Shown here one piece after another: positions 22,501 to 34,522 of a stretch of DNA of 64,000 nucleotides (its first letter is position 1; the number at the start of each line of letters is the position of its first letter). The notes under the pieces were generated by a model. The model worked only from the letters and a program-made list of their open reading frames with translations. It ran no database searches and was not told the origin of the DNA. Source of the DNA: Dryomyza anilis (taxonomy: Eukaryota > Arthropoda > Insecta > Diptera > Dryomyzidae). A program made the translations under genes and the position numbers. The stretch spans positions 74,592,367 to 74,656,366 of the forward strand of contig OX638133.1 in assembly GCA_951804985.1 (NCBI GenBank), read 5' to 3'.

Positions 22501-25500
22501 GCAGAAGGCGGCCGAAGAGCATGCAGAAGGTGGCCAGCAGGGAAATGGTGTGTTCAACGCCATTCTGTTTGGCTATATAAAGTAAAATATTATAAAACGG
22601 AAATATTACAATTTATTATTGAATATATATATTTTTTTATAAAAATTTAATTTTTATTATAAGACTTTTTATTAAAAAAATTAATTTTGTATATAAAATC
22701 AATTTTTTAATATAAAAAAATCATTTTATATGAAAAAAAAAGTATTATCTTTAAATTTACTTGGTTAACATAAACAGATTTTTTAAAAATTTAAGTTTCA
22801 ACTAAAATATTTATGCAAAAAAACTTACGCACGACACCCTTTGAAATAAGCGTTAGCGGAGCCGAGAATCCGAGATGCGTAGATTGTGCCGCTAGAGTGA
22901 ACCAGACGGCACGTATAAAGTTTGGCATAAAAGCCAGTGAATACAAAAGCCTATAAAAAGTAATAAAAAAAATCAAATTGGTTTTTTTCTCTTATTAAAC
23001 ATGTGTAAAACATATATAAAATATATATAAAACATGTATAAAACATGTATAAAACATGTATAAAACATGTATAAAACATGTATAAAACACGTATAAAACT
23101 TTTATACATGTTTCGCATTTTATGTATAAAATATGAATAAATATTGTACAAAAATCCAACACTTACTTATACTCAAATATGGCCAACTTATTGTATATCA
23201 TAAGATTGTGACAGATTTCACACAGCGCATACAACACCGTGGCATCACTCTGCAGATACTCGATATTCTCCACAAAGACTTGAACGCGTGACGCTACATT
23301 TAACAGATCAACACACTCCAGGAGCGCTGCCTTTTCCACGGCACTAAGTGGTGCAGCAACTGCGCCCAGCTCAGTGTCAACGGTATTTAGATTCTGTCGT
23401 TGTCCGTATCGTGAGTCATTTGCATCCTCATCGTCGTCAGAATCTTCGTCTGTGCTGCTGTTCTCATCATCATCCACATCGCGCTGCTGCTGATGATGAT
23501 GTGTTGCCAAGCGGAGCGTAGACTTGGGCAGCTGTAGTATGCGTGGAGATATTTCCGCCAGCAGTTTAATGTAGTCGCATAGCAGCTCCTTGGAGCTTAA
23601 AGTAGCTGCGCAATAAATAATATAAATGAATTATCAGAAATATTAATATTAATTTATTTTGAAAGAAATAATATTTGAAAAAAAATTTTAATTTGATTTT
23701 TAAAATAGTATTATTAAAAAAGATGATATTTTCTCCAGTGCTACACTGCTAAAAAAGAAAGAAATGAGATGAAATAATATTCAACGTATTGAACAGAGTT
23801 CTCATTCTACTCCGATCGGACTAGATCTACTCCATTACATTTGTATTTTTAAAAAACTGCTAATTTTCATAATTTACAACTTCCTTTTACTGAAATCTTC
23901 TCTCTTGGCTAAAATTGCTTATATTTCATTCCTGATTTTGTGGTTTATCTATAATGGGTAGTTAGGGACTGATTCTTTGGTTCATTACAAGTAAAAAATG
24001 GTTCTAGAGTATACAAACATTTATTTCATCATCACTTCTACAATTTAAAATCTGAGCAAACAGATTACATACATTTTACAGATAATCTACCTATAATATA
24101 AATAAAAACTACTAACTCCCATCGATTATGACGACATGAGTTTTTATTCCAACCACACCTAATTCATATATACGAAACCTCTCATGTTATCGTAACGACA
24201 TTACACAAAGATCACTGATGAGGATACTTGACTGTATCCGAAACGGTTCGTATGATTATTGCTTGAGTTGTGTTTTCAATTTGTTGTTCTTTTCAAACTG
24301 TTTTTAAAATATTATATATTTGCACATCTATTAATTTATTTGAAAATTAATCCGAAATGCATTCCTTTACTCCTTTTTCATCTAATTTACTAATTTAATA
24401 AATTGTCTACTCCTTTTACATCAAATCTACTCGATTTTGCAATATGTTGAATTCTACTCCTTTTTACTCATTTCTAGTACCCAAATTTCTCAAATCTACT
24501 CCATTTGCATTGGCGAAAAGTGTGAACACTGCGTGAGTGTATCAGGGATTCTCGTTAAGTTGAGAAGTTTTTGAAAATTTCTAAAATCCTGCAATGTATT
24601 AGCAGTGTAAAAGAGATGGAAAGTTGAAAGATGAAAAAGTAACCAATTTGAAATATTTTGTGTTGCAAAACTAATTGCCTCACCTAGATGCTTGCGATCC
24701 AGTATTAAAAGAGCATTTAGCAAATAACTGCTGAAAATCGATGGTTCATTTTTATCAGCACCAGTCACAGCAGCAGCAATAACAGTCGTCGTGGAACTTA
24801 TCGTGGAACTGGTTGTCGAACCTCCCTGCTGCTGCGTCGCTTCATCGACTTGCATACGTTCCGATTCCTTGCCCTCAAGCGTCATCTGCTGCAGCGATTT
24901 GATGAGATACTCGAAGGGAAAATCCGGATGTTCGGCCAAACAGGGCAGAATATAGTGACGTATGGGCGGCGTGAACGGTACAGCGAGTATGTGACGCGTA
25001 AATGACTGACAAATAACACGACCATAACTAAAACCGCGATGCGACAAAATCAACGGACGCAATATCAACTGGAAGAGTGCTTCCGCCAACGGATTTGGTG
25101 GTTGCAATGTTTCACCATCGAGTGGCGGACATTTTTCTTCCAAGATGCGACGCACGCGTTCAAAGTATTGACGCTCAACCAGATAGCGAAATACTTGATC
25201 CAAGTAGCTGCGCACGCGCGTACCATCTTCGATGTAACGTTCGACAATTGTTTCACTGCTGAAAGTCTCCAGCATGCGCATGGGTATTGCCTGTGCGGCA
25301 GCGGGCACCGACAACTGTTCGATGCATAGCATCAACAGTTTCTTAAGACGATGCAGCCAGATGAATTCGTGCATGGCGTTTTGTAACATTTTGCGCGGTT
25401 GACGCAGTATGAACTGACAGAGATCTATCAAACGTTCACCATCCTTGAGGTCTTTTTGTGTGTAGAAGAAGAGCAGACGACGCAGCAGATATGCCAGATT

Positions 25501-25764
25501 TTCATCCTCAGCCAGTTTATCGCGATGCGTGCGCAAAAACTCATCGAATGCCTCTCGTTGTTGACGCTTGCTGCGCTGTCGTTGCACAAATGAGCGCGTA
25601 TAGGACTGCAACACAATGGCACCGTTGTTTTGCTGGCGCAGCTCATTGCGTTTTTGGCGTTCCTGCTGTGCCTTGCGTATAATGGTGTCCCGATCGCAAG
25701 TCTGCGATGCACCGCCGAGACTCTGCATCGGACGGCGACGATACTCGCCGTCGAAGCCGTACAT
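19545..25764 (-). CDS. UBE3C: HECT-type E3 ubiquitin ligase, UBE3C orthologue (7 exons, 1145 aa)
   Basis: A ubiquitin-protein ligase that accepts ubiquitin on a catalytic Cys and elongates chains on proteasome-associated substrates (family knowledge). Coding exons on the minus strand are 25764-24684, 23605-23167, 22950-22829, 22572-21790, 20740-20596, 20538-19839 and 19712-19545. All are GT-AG, the phases agree and the total is 3438 bases. The N-terminus [10 protein letters not shown] with SLGGAS matches the UBE3C opening, with an IQ-like segment at residues 48-66. The HECT domain occupies about residues 780-1145: [17 protein letters not shown], the [16 protein letters not shown] segment, [11 protein letters not shown], and LPTASTC with the catalytic Cys near residue 1113. 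The C-terminus GVGFELS is typical. Human UBE3C is about 1083 residues, so the length fits. An in-frame ATG lies 20 codons upstream at 25824; I chose 25764 because homologues start there. The likely Drosophila counterpart is CG3356 (recalled). Confidence 0.95.
20741..21789 (-). other. UBE3C intron, extremely AT-rich
   Basis: About 1 kb composed almost wholly of A and T runs, far more AT-rich than the neighbouring exons. No element, repeat unit or gene recognised. Confidence 0.6.
23020..23105. repeat. 11-mer microsatellite (ACATGTATAAA)n
   Basis: About 8 head-to-tail copies of an 11-base unit reading acatgtataaa, with degenerate copies on both sides, within the 217-nt UBE3C intron 22951-23166. 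Reverse-strand frames over it are artefacts. Confidence 0.9.
23606..24683 (-). other. UBE3C first coding intron
   Basis: A 1.08 kb intron. Besides the hammerhead motif at 24210-24257 and its flanks, which may be a remnant of a Penelope-like or retrozyme element (about 24080-24300), I see no other feature. Confidence 0.6.
24210..24257 (+). ncRNA. candidate hammerhead ribozyme
   Basis: The plus strand matches a complete type I hammerhead. Stem I 5' strand is GATCA (24210-24214); CTGATGA core is 24215-24221. Stem II is GGATAC/GTATCC (24222-24227 and 24234-24239) with loop TTGACT. GAA core is 24240-24242. Stem III is ACG/CGT (24243-24245 and 24249-24251) with loop GTT. The cleavage-site base is A at 24252. 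Stem I 3' strand is TGATT (24253-24257), giving four Watson-Crick pairs and one G-T. Every invariant core base is present. The very short stem III is typical of hammerheads in Penelope-like retroelements and retrozymes (family knowledge). It lies in the first coding intron of UBE3C, antisense to that gene. Activity is inferred, not shown. Confidence 0.75.
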
Positions 25765-25829
25765 TTTATATTGTATGTCTGTTGCACTTGATTTGATGTT
25801 GAACTTGAATTCAGTATTTTTCAATTAAT

Positions 25830-28800
25830 TAATTTTTGGTATTTCTCGTTTGTCTGCGACAGTTGTTGTTTTTATTTCTTGCACTTTAATCTATGAAATA
25901 TATTGCTCGTGTTCTTGCTTTATATTATTTGCCATATATTTGGCAATAGTTTTAATTAATTATCTTTTGATAAGTTTTCTATATTACTTTTGCTTCTTTT
26001 GTATAACACACGACAACGACAATATGCAATTGAAAAATACAACAAGAATGACACAAAAAATTTTAATTCATGCTGTCAAATTTTTGTTCATTTTTCCTTC
26101 GTCATCTGTTCGATTTTGCGAACAGCTGTTTTTGACAATGTTGCCAGTTTTAAGAGAAATTTCCCAATTTTTGAAATGTTATTGCCTCGTAAAATAAAAA
26201 AAACTACTGTCTTGTATTATATGGCATCCAATTTTTCATCAAAAATCACCCTAACCTTTCTGACTGATTTATTTTTATATTTTTATCACTTTTATATTTT
26301 TATCTTTTTTATATTTTTATCTTTTTTATACTTTTATCTTTTTATATTATTTATATTTTATTTTATACTTTGACAATTTAAATGAAAAAGCGGAACAACA
26401 AACTATATAACTAGAGACGGGACTTTATTATTTTTTGAATTGAATTGAGCAAAACAAATGATATTTCAAAAATAAAAAAATAATAATTATAATTCACTTA
26501 AAAAAAATATAAATAAATCGGAAATTCTATTTCAATTCAAATTCGTTTTGAAATAAATTGCGCATATCAGGGGTACTAAACAAAATCAACAAAAAAAATA
26601 AAGATCAGAAAAAATCGTTTCAATATGAAAAAAAAAATAAAATTTCAAATATAAAGTTCTAAAAGAAACGTTATTTCTTTTAGAAAGAAGGAATCGGTAT
26701 CTATAATAGTTCTTCAATATAAAGTTCTTCAAAGAACAAAATTGTTTTTTTTCTTTAAAAAAAAAAAATAAAAAAACAAAATGAAAAAAACAAAAACACG
26801 AAAAGCAATATCAGCTAAATGAGGTACACTGTGAAAATGTTCATGTATTATTTTTTTTATAAGTTAAATGAAATAATGCACATAGAACTTAACTTAAGAA
26901 AAACTTCATGATTTTACAATTAACAAAAAAAGTATGTATAAAAGTAAAACAAAAATAATAATGTGAATAGCACAGTGCATATCGGCCATTCTACGTCAAA
27001 CCGGGCACTTTTGAGATTTACTATTTTTGATTTCGTTGAAATTTTGCACTCATGTTATATGTCGAAAAATATTTTACATGTGTTTCATGTTTTATAAAAA
27101 AAATGTTCTGGCAGTTAACTGCCAGGGGATGAATTATATTACCCCTTAATAAATTGAAAAATTTCGTCGACATTTTGCTTTTAGTTAAACTACTGTAGAA
27201 AGTGAACTATATGTTCAATATTAAACAATTTGGTCTCATTTGAAAGGTAATGAATAGCTCTTTCTAATGGTTTACTCTTTTTTAAAATATCTAATACAAA
27301 AATAATACGAAATGGTCCAAAATTTTAAAACCGATTCTGGTGCTCAGCACATAATTTTTTTTTAAATTTTTTTATACCATCAAGAACAAGATTACCATTT
27401 CTTGCTTTGTTCTTGCAAATGATCATCACTAGCGCCAAAGTTGTTGTGCTATTAATTATGTACATATTTAAACTTTTAAAAATGCTGGAAAAAATTATTT
27501 ATGCACATGATACTTATTACGAACGTAATTAAAAGGTTTAATTATAAAAAGTAAATATATTTATTATGGACATAATTTTATTTTGTAGACAAAAATTTAT
27601 TAATTAATTCTGAATCACAGAGAACGAATAAATATCATTGAAGTTTGAAATGCTATTGCATCAAAAATTGCATCAAATATATTTCAAAGAAATTCATGAA
27701 ATAATAAAAACTTACTTGGGGAAAATATGAAAAGTTTGATGTTCGGATATTTTTTTGTTTTTGATTTTTAATTTTGTTATAACTTAAAAAAAAGGAAAAA
27801 GTGCACAAGTTTAAAATGTTCATCATTATTTCAGAATATTTGATCAGTCATGTTTTTAACAACGTACGTTTTATGGATTTATGAGCTATTTTAAAATTAT
27901 TTTTGTAATATATAATTTATTTTTATTTATTTCTGTTGGCAGCCATATGGTTTTGACACCATCAACGGTTTGGAAATGACTGGAGTTGAGCAGGTGTAAT
28001 GTGTTGCCATACTAGAAAAAGATTAAAAAAAAACATATTCTGCCTAACCAATAAACGAAATAAAGTCGACTTTAAAGTATCAGCTTTTTGACAAAAAAAT
28101 ATATATGAGAAATTGTCGAAAAAGCTGAAACTCGACTTTATTTCGTTTATTGGTTAGGCTGATTGATCATTAAAAAATAAATAAAAATACAATAAAAACA
28201 AGATCAATTGTAATTCAGAAATTCAATTTGATATTCAAAAGAGATCAATTGAAATTTAGATATTCAAGATATCAATTGTAATTAAAAACACAATAGTTGT
28301 AATTCAGAAATTCGAATTGAAATTCAAAACACTTCAATAATAATTCAGAAATTCTATTTGATTACTGTATTCAGTTGATATTTTCTGAATTCCAAATGGT
28401 TCTAACTGAATGTATTCTGAATTCCAAATGAAAAGTACTGAATACCAATAGATATTTACTGAATTTCATATGAAAAGTTCAATTTTCTGAATTCCAAATG
28501 GAAAGTTCAAAATATTGATTAATATTTTCTAAACTACAACTGGACTGTTATGAATATCAATTAATGTATTCTATAAACAAATGAAATTTCTGAATTACAA
28601 TTGATTGATTTAAATTTCAGATGGAATTACTGAGTTACAATTGATATGTTTGGAATTTCATATGGAATTTCTAAATTACATTTGTTAGAAAAAAACATTC
28701 GCAGCATTTAAAATAGCGTTGTATTTAATTTTATTATGTTTCAGATAAACATATGCTTGTTGCAACACAGATAAAATACATGTATTTTTAAAATATTTAA

Positions 28801-29058
28801 ATTACGAGTAATTAGTTTGAATATTTTAACATTGCTTTTGACTATTTAAAACATTTCATAAATTCACTACTTAAATAAAGTGTTGTCCTTAAGTTTAATA
28901 AAAACTGTAAGAGCCTTTTTGTAGCTTCAAATATTGTTGACCATGCAGCTGTTTTGTGTTACACTATACACAAATAATGGTCCTAAACAACATCATAAAT
29001 TATTAAATATTATTAAAATCAAATGAAATAACACTATCACTATGAAAAACGCAGAGAA
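25830..29058. other. intergenic region between UBE3C 5' end and cN-IIIB 3' end
   Basis: No gene seen. The UBE3C promoter should lie just right of 25830. Contents include a T-rich tandem stretch ([17 protein letters not shown], 26270-26360), the stem-loop element at 28043-28158, and a stretch at 28200-28690 where aattcagaaattc and ctgaattccaaatg motifs recur loosely in both orientations. Confidence 0.6.
28043..28158. mobile_element. short MITE folding into one near-perfect hairpin
   Basis: The first 27 bases (28043-28069) are the exact reverse complement of the last 27 (28132-28158). A second paired block lies inside (28080-28092 with 28115-28128). Total length is 116 bases with an AT-rich loop. 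It looks like a MITE or foldback remnant; a transcript would make a pre-miRNA-like hairpin. Confidence 0.8.
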
Positions 29059-30661
29059 TTAATCTTCAGTGGCTCCATCGATAACAGACTTTTGGTGCTC
29101 CTCAATGAGCGAAAGCAGTGTGCGTGGCACATCCATTGTTTGATCGTCAATCAAAACGATATCAAAAGCATCCATGTATTTGCTAAGATTTTCCTCAATC
29201 TGTGGAAGACATTAAATATTATTTAAAAAAAAAAAAAAAATCTTCAATATACAAAAATCGAACATGTTTCCAAAAAAAATGTAGATTCAAATTAAAATTT
29301 TAAAATCGAATTAAATTTGTTTTTTGTTTTAGAAATTCGATTTCGGAAGTGTTTTTTTAATATTTAAAGCAGATCTATAGCAGATTTATTTACAGTAGAA
29401 TCCACATTTTGTTTGTACAAATTCATAAAATTAGAAAAAGGGCTTTTCTTGCTTTTTAATGCAATCAAATTGATTTCTCTGTTAAAACAAATATATAAAC
29501 ACTTACATGATCGAAAAGAAATCCGATCTTGATGACGTGCGATGAGCTAGGCACGCCATCGGCCATGCCTGCGTCACCAATCGAATCGCCCAGAAGAATG
29601 ATGTGATCGCGATTATGCACCAGATCATAGTATTCGCTTCCCTCTAGCGCTGTTTCGTTCTTATTGAATGTATGTATCATGGGCTCCTGGAAACCATTCA
29701 GCAGGCCGTCCTTGTATTGCAGAAAATTCGAAACAACCTTGACGTTCGGATAGAAAACCTTTGCGTGCTTCAGAACGGACACCACCGAGTTTCCCAGACC
29801 GGCGGAGAAGACGAGCACAGGGATATTTAAACGATTCAGATCATGGAACATTGCGTGCGAATGATCGCGCAACGAATCTTTGTACTTGAAAGCGATATTA
29901 TCAATTTCACATTGATCAAATGGAAAACCACTAAAAAAAGTTTATATTTAAAGAATTAAATAAATATTTAAAAAAATAAAGTAATAATGAAAAAAAAATT
30001 AGTAGTACAGAAATGTAGAAACAAAGAAATAAATATATTTGCAAATTAAAGAAATAAGGAAATAAATATAAAAAAAGAACAAAATAGAAAATTAAATTTA
30101 GTACTAAAGAATAGACATACAAATGTAAAATAGATTCTTTTTATAGGTACCCATATTGAAAATTTAATTTTTATAATTTATGATTATAACTCACACCAAC
30201 AGCTCTCCCGATTTGGCCCACCACTCGACCATGTACTTGACCTTGTCCGCGAGCGGCATATGTGGATCAATCTCAATGGGACGATATTTGTGAAACAGTT
30301 TACGCGACTTCTCAATAAAATCGGGAGGCAACGATTTGCACGAGTTAAACATACCAAAGCTGCTGAGTACCGGTGTTCCATCCTGTGTGCGCTGTTTGGT
30401 TATGGTATAATCAAAGTCCGAGACCAATTGCAGACGTTGCGGCCCGCCGCAAATGAACTCATTAATGATATTCTCAACGCGCGCAGGATTCTTGATCTTG
30501 CAGTGTGGCTGACTAAGTGTTGGTATGTCCTGCAAACGCAATGGACGACGTGCTGTTGCCGTTAATATCTGTGCGATTCCACCGCCACCTTCAACACCGG
30601 CAGCTATTGCTACTGGCGGACAGGGTGTCACGGCCACATCAAGTGCTCCGGAACCAACCAT
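29059..30661 (-). CDS. cN-IIIB: cytosolic 5'-nucleotidase III (cN-III family), 343 aa
   Basis: A haloacid-dehalogenase-fold nucleotidase that removes phosphate from pyrimidine monophosphates or 7-methylguanosine monophosphate (family knowledge). Coding exons on the minus strand are 30661-30195, 29930-29507 and 29199-29059 (TAA), all GT-AG and phase-consistent, 1032 bases. Motif I is SDFDYTIT with nucleophile D82 and D84; motif II is VFSAG around S198; motif III is LLGDSIGDAGMADG with D271 and D275. The Mg-binding and catalytic residues are all present. Human NT5C3 is about 300-340 residues, so length fits. The frame stays open upstream to 30769 but has no ATG there, so I start at the Met at 30661; a 5' exon could add an N-terminal extension. 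Likely Drosophila counterpart CG3362 (recalled). It is transcribed in the same direction as UBE3C and the ocm-like gene. Confidence 0.92.
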
Positions 30662-30769
30662 CTTCTCGAGAAAACGTGCGTATATGCGGCGTACTGATGA
30701 TGTTAGAAACGACGAACCCTGTTGAAGTTTCGAAATGTTGCTGCTGTTCAACGGACTACGTCTAAACAC

Positions 30770-31000
30770 CGGTGACCGAGTCGAATGAAGTGCCGTAGTT
30801 TTTCAGTGACTGTTCGAAGTTCGATTGTGGTAGCACTTGTTCGAAAAGCAACAATTGGCAGTTGTTGTTAATTTCTTATCTTTTGTTTTATTAATTTCCA
30901 ATGCAGATTTTAATGAACTTGAACCCTTACGATTGTCGATCGGTCGCTGTGATCACTAGAGAAAAAAGCAATTAACAATAGAATAGTTTAATATTACAGT
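30770..31000 (-). promoter_or_regulatory. probable 5' flank and promoter of cN-IIIB
   Basis: A less AT-rich stretch immediately upstream of the cN-IIIB first coding exon, ending the open frame at a TGA. No specific core promoter element can be assigned with confidence. Confidence 0.35.
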
Positions 31001-31019
31001 GGCGTGGTTCTTTTTAATT

Positions 31020-31860
31020 ACAAAACTAGAGAGATTAATCGATTAATCATTTATTGATTAATTTATTAATCAACATTTTCGATTAACCAAAACATTGATT
31101 AAAAATGTAATTCTGATTAATCAAAATAAATATTTATTGATTGATCTTTAATTAATCAATATTTTGATGAATGAAAATAATCCAGTAATTCAAATGGAAA
31201 TTATTATCATTGTAGTAGAAAAGTTAACTAAATCAAATATTATTATTATTGGACTCCATTTATGAAAATTATTATTTTCGATAAACATTTTTTGATACGC
31301 AACCTTTCAACAAACAATTTATAATAATTTTATAATATTATTATAAAAAATAAATTATTTTATTTGTTAATCGATAATAAAATGTTTTTTTAATGAAATT
31401 AACATTAATTAACATTGGAAAGTGAAACACTATACCGGCCAAACTGATATTAAAAATGAAATTGGCACAGCCTGTATTTTTGGATAGTATTTAAATATTA
31501 AATATATAACACATTGGGTTGTGCGATTAAACAATTAATCAAAACCTTGGTTTATTGATTAATCGATTAATCAGAAACTCTGATTAATCTGATATTTGAT
31601 TAATTGAAAATGAATTAATTTTATTCAACAACATTTAAACATTTTGTCAACTTAAATAAAGTGAAAAATTAATTTTAAAATAATCTGAAAATAAAAGGAA
31701 GTGTTTCAAAGGTTCAATAACAATATAGTAAAGTATTTTTAAATGTTTCACGACGCAGAAGTTAATTAATCAGAAATTCTGATTAATCACAATGCTGAAA
31801 ATCATGAATAATCAATTAATTAGACATTTTTTAATCTAACAATTTGATTAATCGTGCTAA
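31020..31860. repeat. degenerate repeats of ATTAATCGATTAATCA type
   Basis: Two clusters (31030-31170 and 31520-31860) in which GATTAATCA and its palindrome ATTAATCGATTAAT recur at irregular spacing. It is not a strict tandem array. It has no coding content. Confidence 0.6.
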
Positions 31861-32419
31861 TGAAACATTCAACTTTTAAAAAGTGTATATTATTTCTAAT
31901 TTTTCTTTTAATTTTTATTTCTTTTTTATATATTTTTTTTACTTTTTTCTTGTAAATTTTTGCAAAAATATAGAGTGCGATTTTTCTTTTTTTTCGCTGC
32001 AGCCGGTAAGTGCAATTCTCTTAACGTTAATATTAATTTTATAACTATTATAAATTATTGAAATGTAATAATTTCGAATATTTAGAAAATGTGTAATCAT
32101 TATGTTCAAAAAATTTCTTTTCTCCACTCTCCGCCTATTTGGAAAGACTGTGGGTACATTATATTTTTGTTAATTTTGAGCGACCCCATAAAGTAAACTT
32201 CAGCTAGTAAAAATAGTAAAGTTATTGTGTGAAATGATATAGAATTCATAAACTTATCCCCTAAAAAAGTATGTTTAAAAAAAAAGTAAGTACTGTTAGG
32301 TTTACTCCACACAACCCTGAACAAATTGATTTGATTGATTTATTTTTGCACGCTTTTATTTATTTTAAGACAGCCAACAATATTTAATTCTTTTGTTGTT
32401 TTCGCACCTTACAGTTCAC

Positions 32420-32566
32420 AATGTCGCGTCTTGGAAATGCGAGTAAATTGTTTATTTTTATAATTTTTGCTTTCTACATAAGCGGTTATTTGTTTGTATT
32501 GCTAACACTGCTGTTATGCAATGTTTATTTATACGAAAAGAAAAATATGTTTTGCTTATTTTCACA
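32420..32566 (+). CDS. small ORF of unknown status
   Basis: An ATG at 32420 opens about 48 codons, basic at first (MSRLGNASK) then hydrophobic, ending in TAA. It is preceded by an acceptor-like pyrimidine run ending acag and contains a donor-like gcgagtaaat soon after the start. No family recognised. It could equally be chance sequence in an intergenic region; I would not rely on it. Confidence 0.15.
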
Positions 32567-32907
32567 TTAAGTTCCACCTTTTCAATATTTAATTTAACAA
32601 CACTTTGGATTTGTAATAATTTTCTATTGTTTATGTACTATGGAATTAGTAATTTTTTCAAATTTATCGTAATTCAAGTATTAAATACTATAAAAGTCAC
32701 AATTTAGCATAAAACTGATAAAACAAATAGGCTGTGAATGAATCAACAAACACTACCACTAAAAGACAAACAGCTGTTTATATACTTTAAGGGTTGCCAT
32801 TTACCAAAAAGAAAATGTTCGACCAAAGTTTGGTCAACAACAAAAAACATGCAAAATAAAAATATTTTGTTATCGATGAACAGCAAAATTTAGGGAACCG
32901 GACAATT

Positions 32908-33260
32908 CGATTCGCGGACAATTCATCGTATCACAATTCATCGTATCACAATTCATCGAACACAATTCATCGTATGCACAATTCATAGTATGGACAATTC
33001 GTCGTATCACAATTCATCGTATGCACAATTCCGGTTCCCGGACAATTCATCTTAAACAATTCATCGTATCACAATTCATCGTATGCACAATTCATCGTAT
33101 GCACAATTCATCGTATGCATAATTTATCGTATGCACAATTCATCGTATGCACAATTCATCGTATTACAATTCATCGTATAACAATTCAACGTATGCACAA
33201 TTCATCGTATGTACAATTCTTCGTATACACAATTAATCGTATGCACAATTCATCGTCTAG
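32908..33260. repeat. minisatellite, 16-bp unit (ACAATTCATCGTATGC)n
   Basis: About 20 copies of a 15-16 base unit, acaattcatcgtatgc or acaattcatcgtatc, with occasional longer spacers containing ccggacaattc. Copies are head to tail with no unique spacers, so this is not a CRISPR array. It lies between cN-IIIB and the ocm 3' end. Confidence 0.92.
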
Positions 33261-34414
33261 AAAAATGTTTTCTATGAATTGTTAATCACAGTCCTGGTTT
33301 GGACATGGGATCTTTCGGCTATAGTTTTACTTATGGAATTAAAAGAATAAAACTACCAAATTTAATTTTAAAATATTTTTTATTTTATTTTTCACATTTC
33401 TCCTGTTTTTTCGTGTTTTTCCTTGTTTTTCCTTGTATTTTCTTCGTGCGTGTAAATTTAGTCGTAGAGCATGTCTCCTTTCGCTGTGTGCGATTACCCC
33501 CACTGTGCAAAACATTAGACTTTTGTCCAACAAAAAGGTATTACGCTCTACAGTGTAGGGAAATTTTAATAGTGGGACATTTAACGTTTCAAATCAATCT
33601 GTACCAGTTGCAGGGATGCGGTTGAAATGAAACAAAATGTTTAGATTAAGAAATTAATTCGTGAGATCAACGAGATTATTTGTCGTTTTCCAATTATAAA
33701 ACTGCATGCGTCGAATGACAAAATCTTTATGCTGATTGTGCTAATAATAAAGAAAATTATTGTCTATTTTGTAAATTTGTATTATTTATTACACATAACT
33801 ACCTTTTAAAAAGAAATGATGTTGTTTATCGATACAATTCAGAATGTAGTTTATTTAATTTATATTAAAATATCGGTGTGTGCATTATTAATACTCTTAT
33901 AATTATTTTATCGTTTAAAACGTTAAAACTATAATAATTTTATGTATATAGATTAATAGTAATACGAAAAACAATTTCATATACTCAAATGACATGAATA
34001 ACTTTTGAAAAAAATTAATAATTATGATTAAATGAAATGTATTTAATTAAATCATGAGTATAGTGCACTTAAAATTATAACAAAAACATACAGTGAGAAT
34101 ATATGTAAACTAATATTTTTTAAAAATTCATTACATTGCATAAAAATAATATATACCTTATATTTACATTTCAGAAACTGTATAAAATAATGTAAAATAA
34201 TAATGAAGAAAACAAATATTAAAATATTACTAACAAATTTTTGCATTATGATGATGAACAAAAAGTTTTTTGAATTACTTTAATATTTGTAAAAAAAAAA
34301 CTTTTAACTACTTAGTAAGTGAATGATAAAATTTGTTGGCTGCGCCCACTAAATTTCAATAAAGCTCTCACTCTAATAAACATCATTACATTTCCATATC
34401 AGCTTTTTTCACAC
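33261..34414. other. flank downstream of ocm, no gene seen
   Basis: AT-rich sequence 3' of the last ocm coding exon. It probably includes the ocm 3' UTR (the part just left of 34415). Short frames at 33299-33625 show no domain. Confidence 0.5.
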
Positions 34415-34522
34415 TCAATCATCGATTAATATGGTATCAGTTGAAGAATCTTTTCCAACTGCTGCTGCTTTCTTTATGATTTTGGGTATGGTCACAGTTG
34501 TTGGAACAGTCATTATTTTTTG
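34415..34522 (-). CDS. ocm: last ocm coding exon
   Basis: A 36-codon exon following acceptor attatag, in phase 0. It encodes [20 protein letters not shown] and ends ILIDD then TGA. It has only modest length, so support rests on the splice signals and on the complex, non-repetitive sequence. Confidence 0.65.
   Translation of the reverse strand, partial: QKIMTVPTTVTIPKIIKKAAAVGKDSSTDTILIDD

Noticed and set aside
32908..33260. CRISPR-like array
   Set aside because: Units are directly adjacent without unique spacers, and this is a eukaryotic nuclear window.
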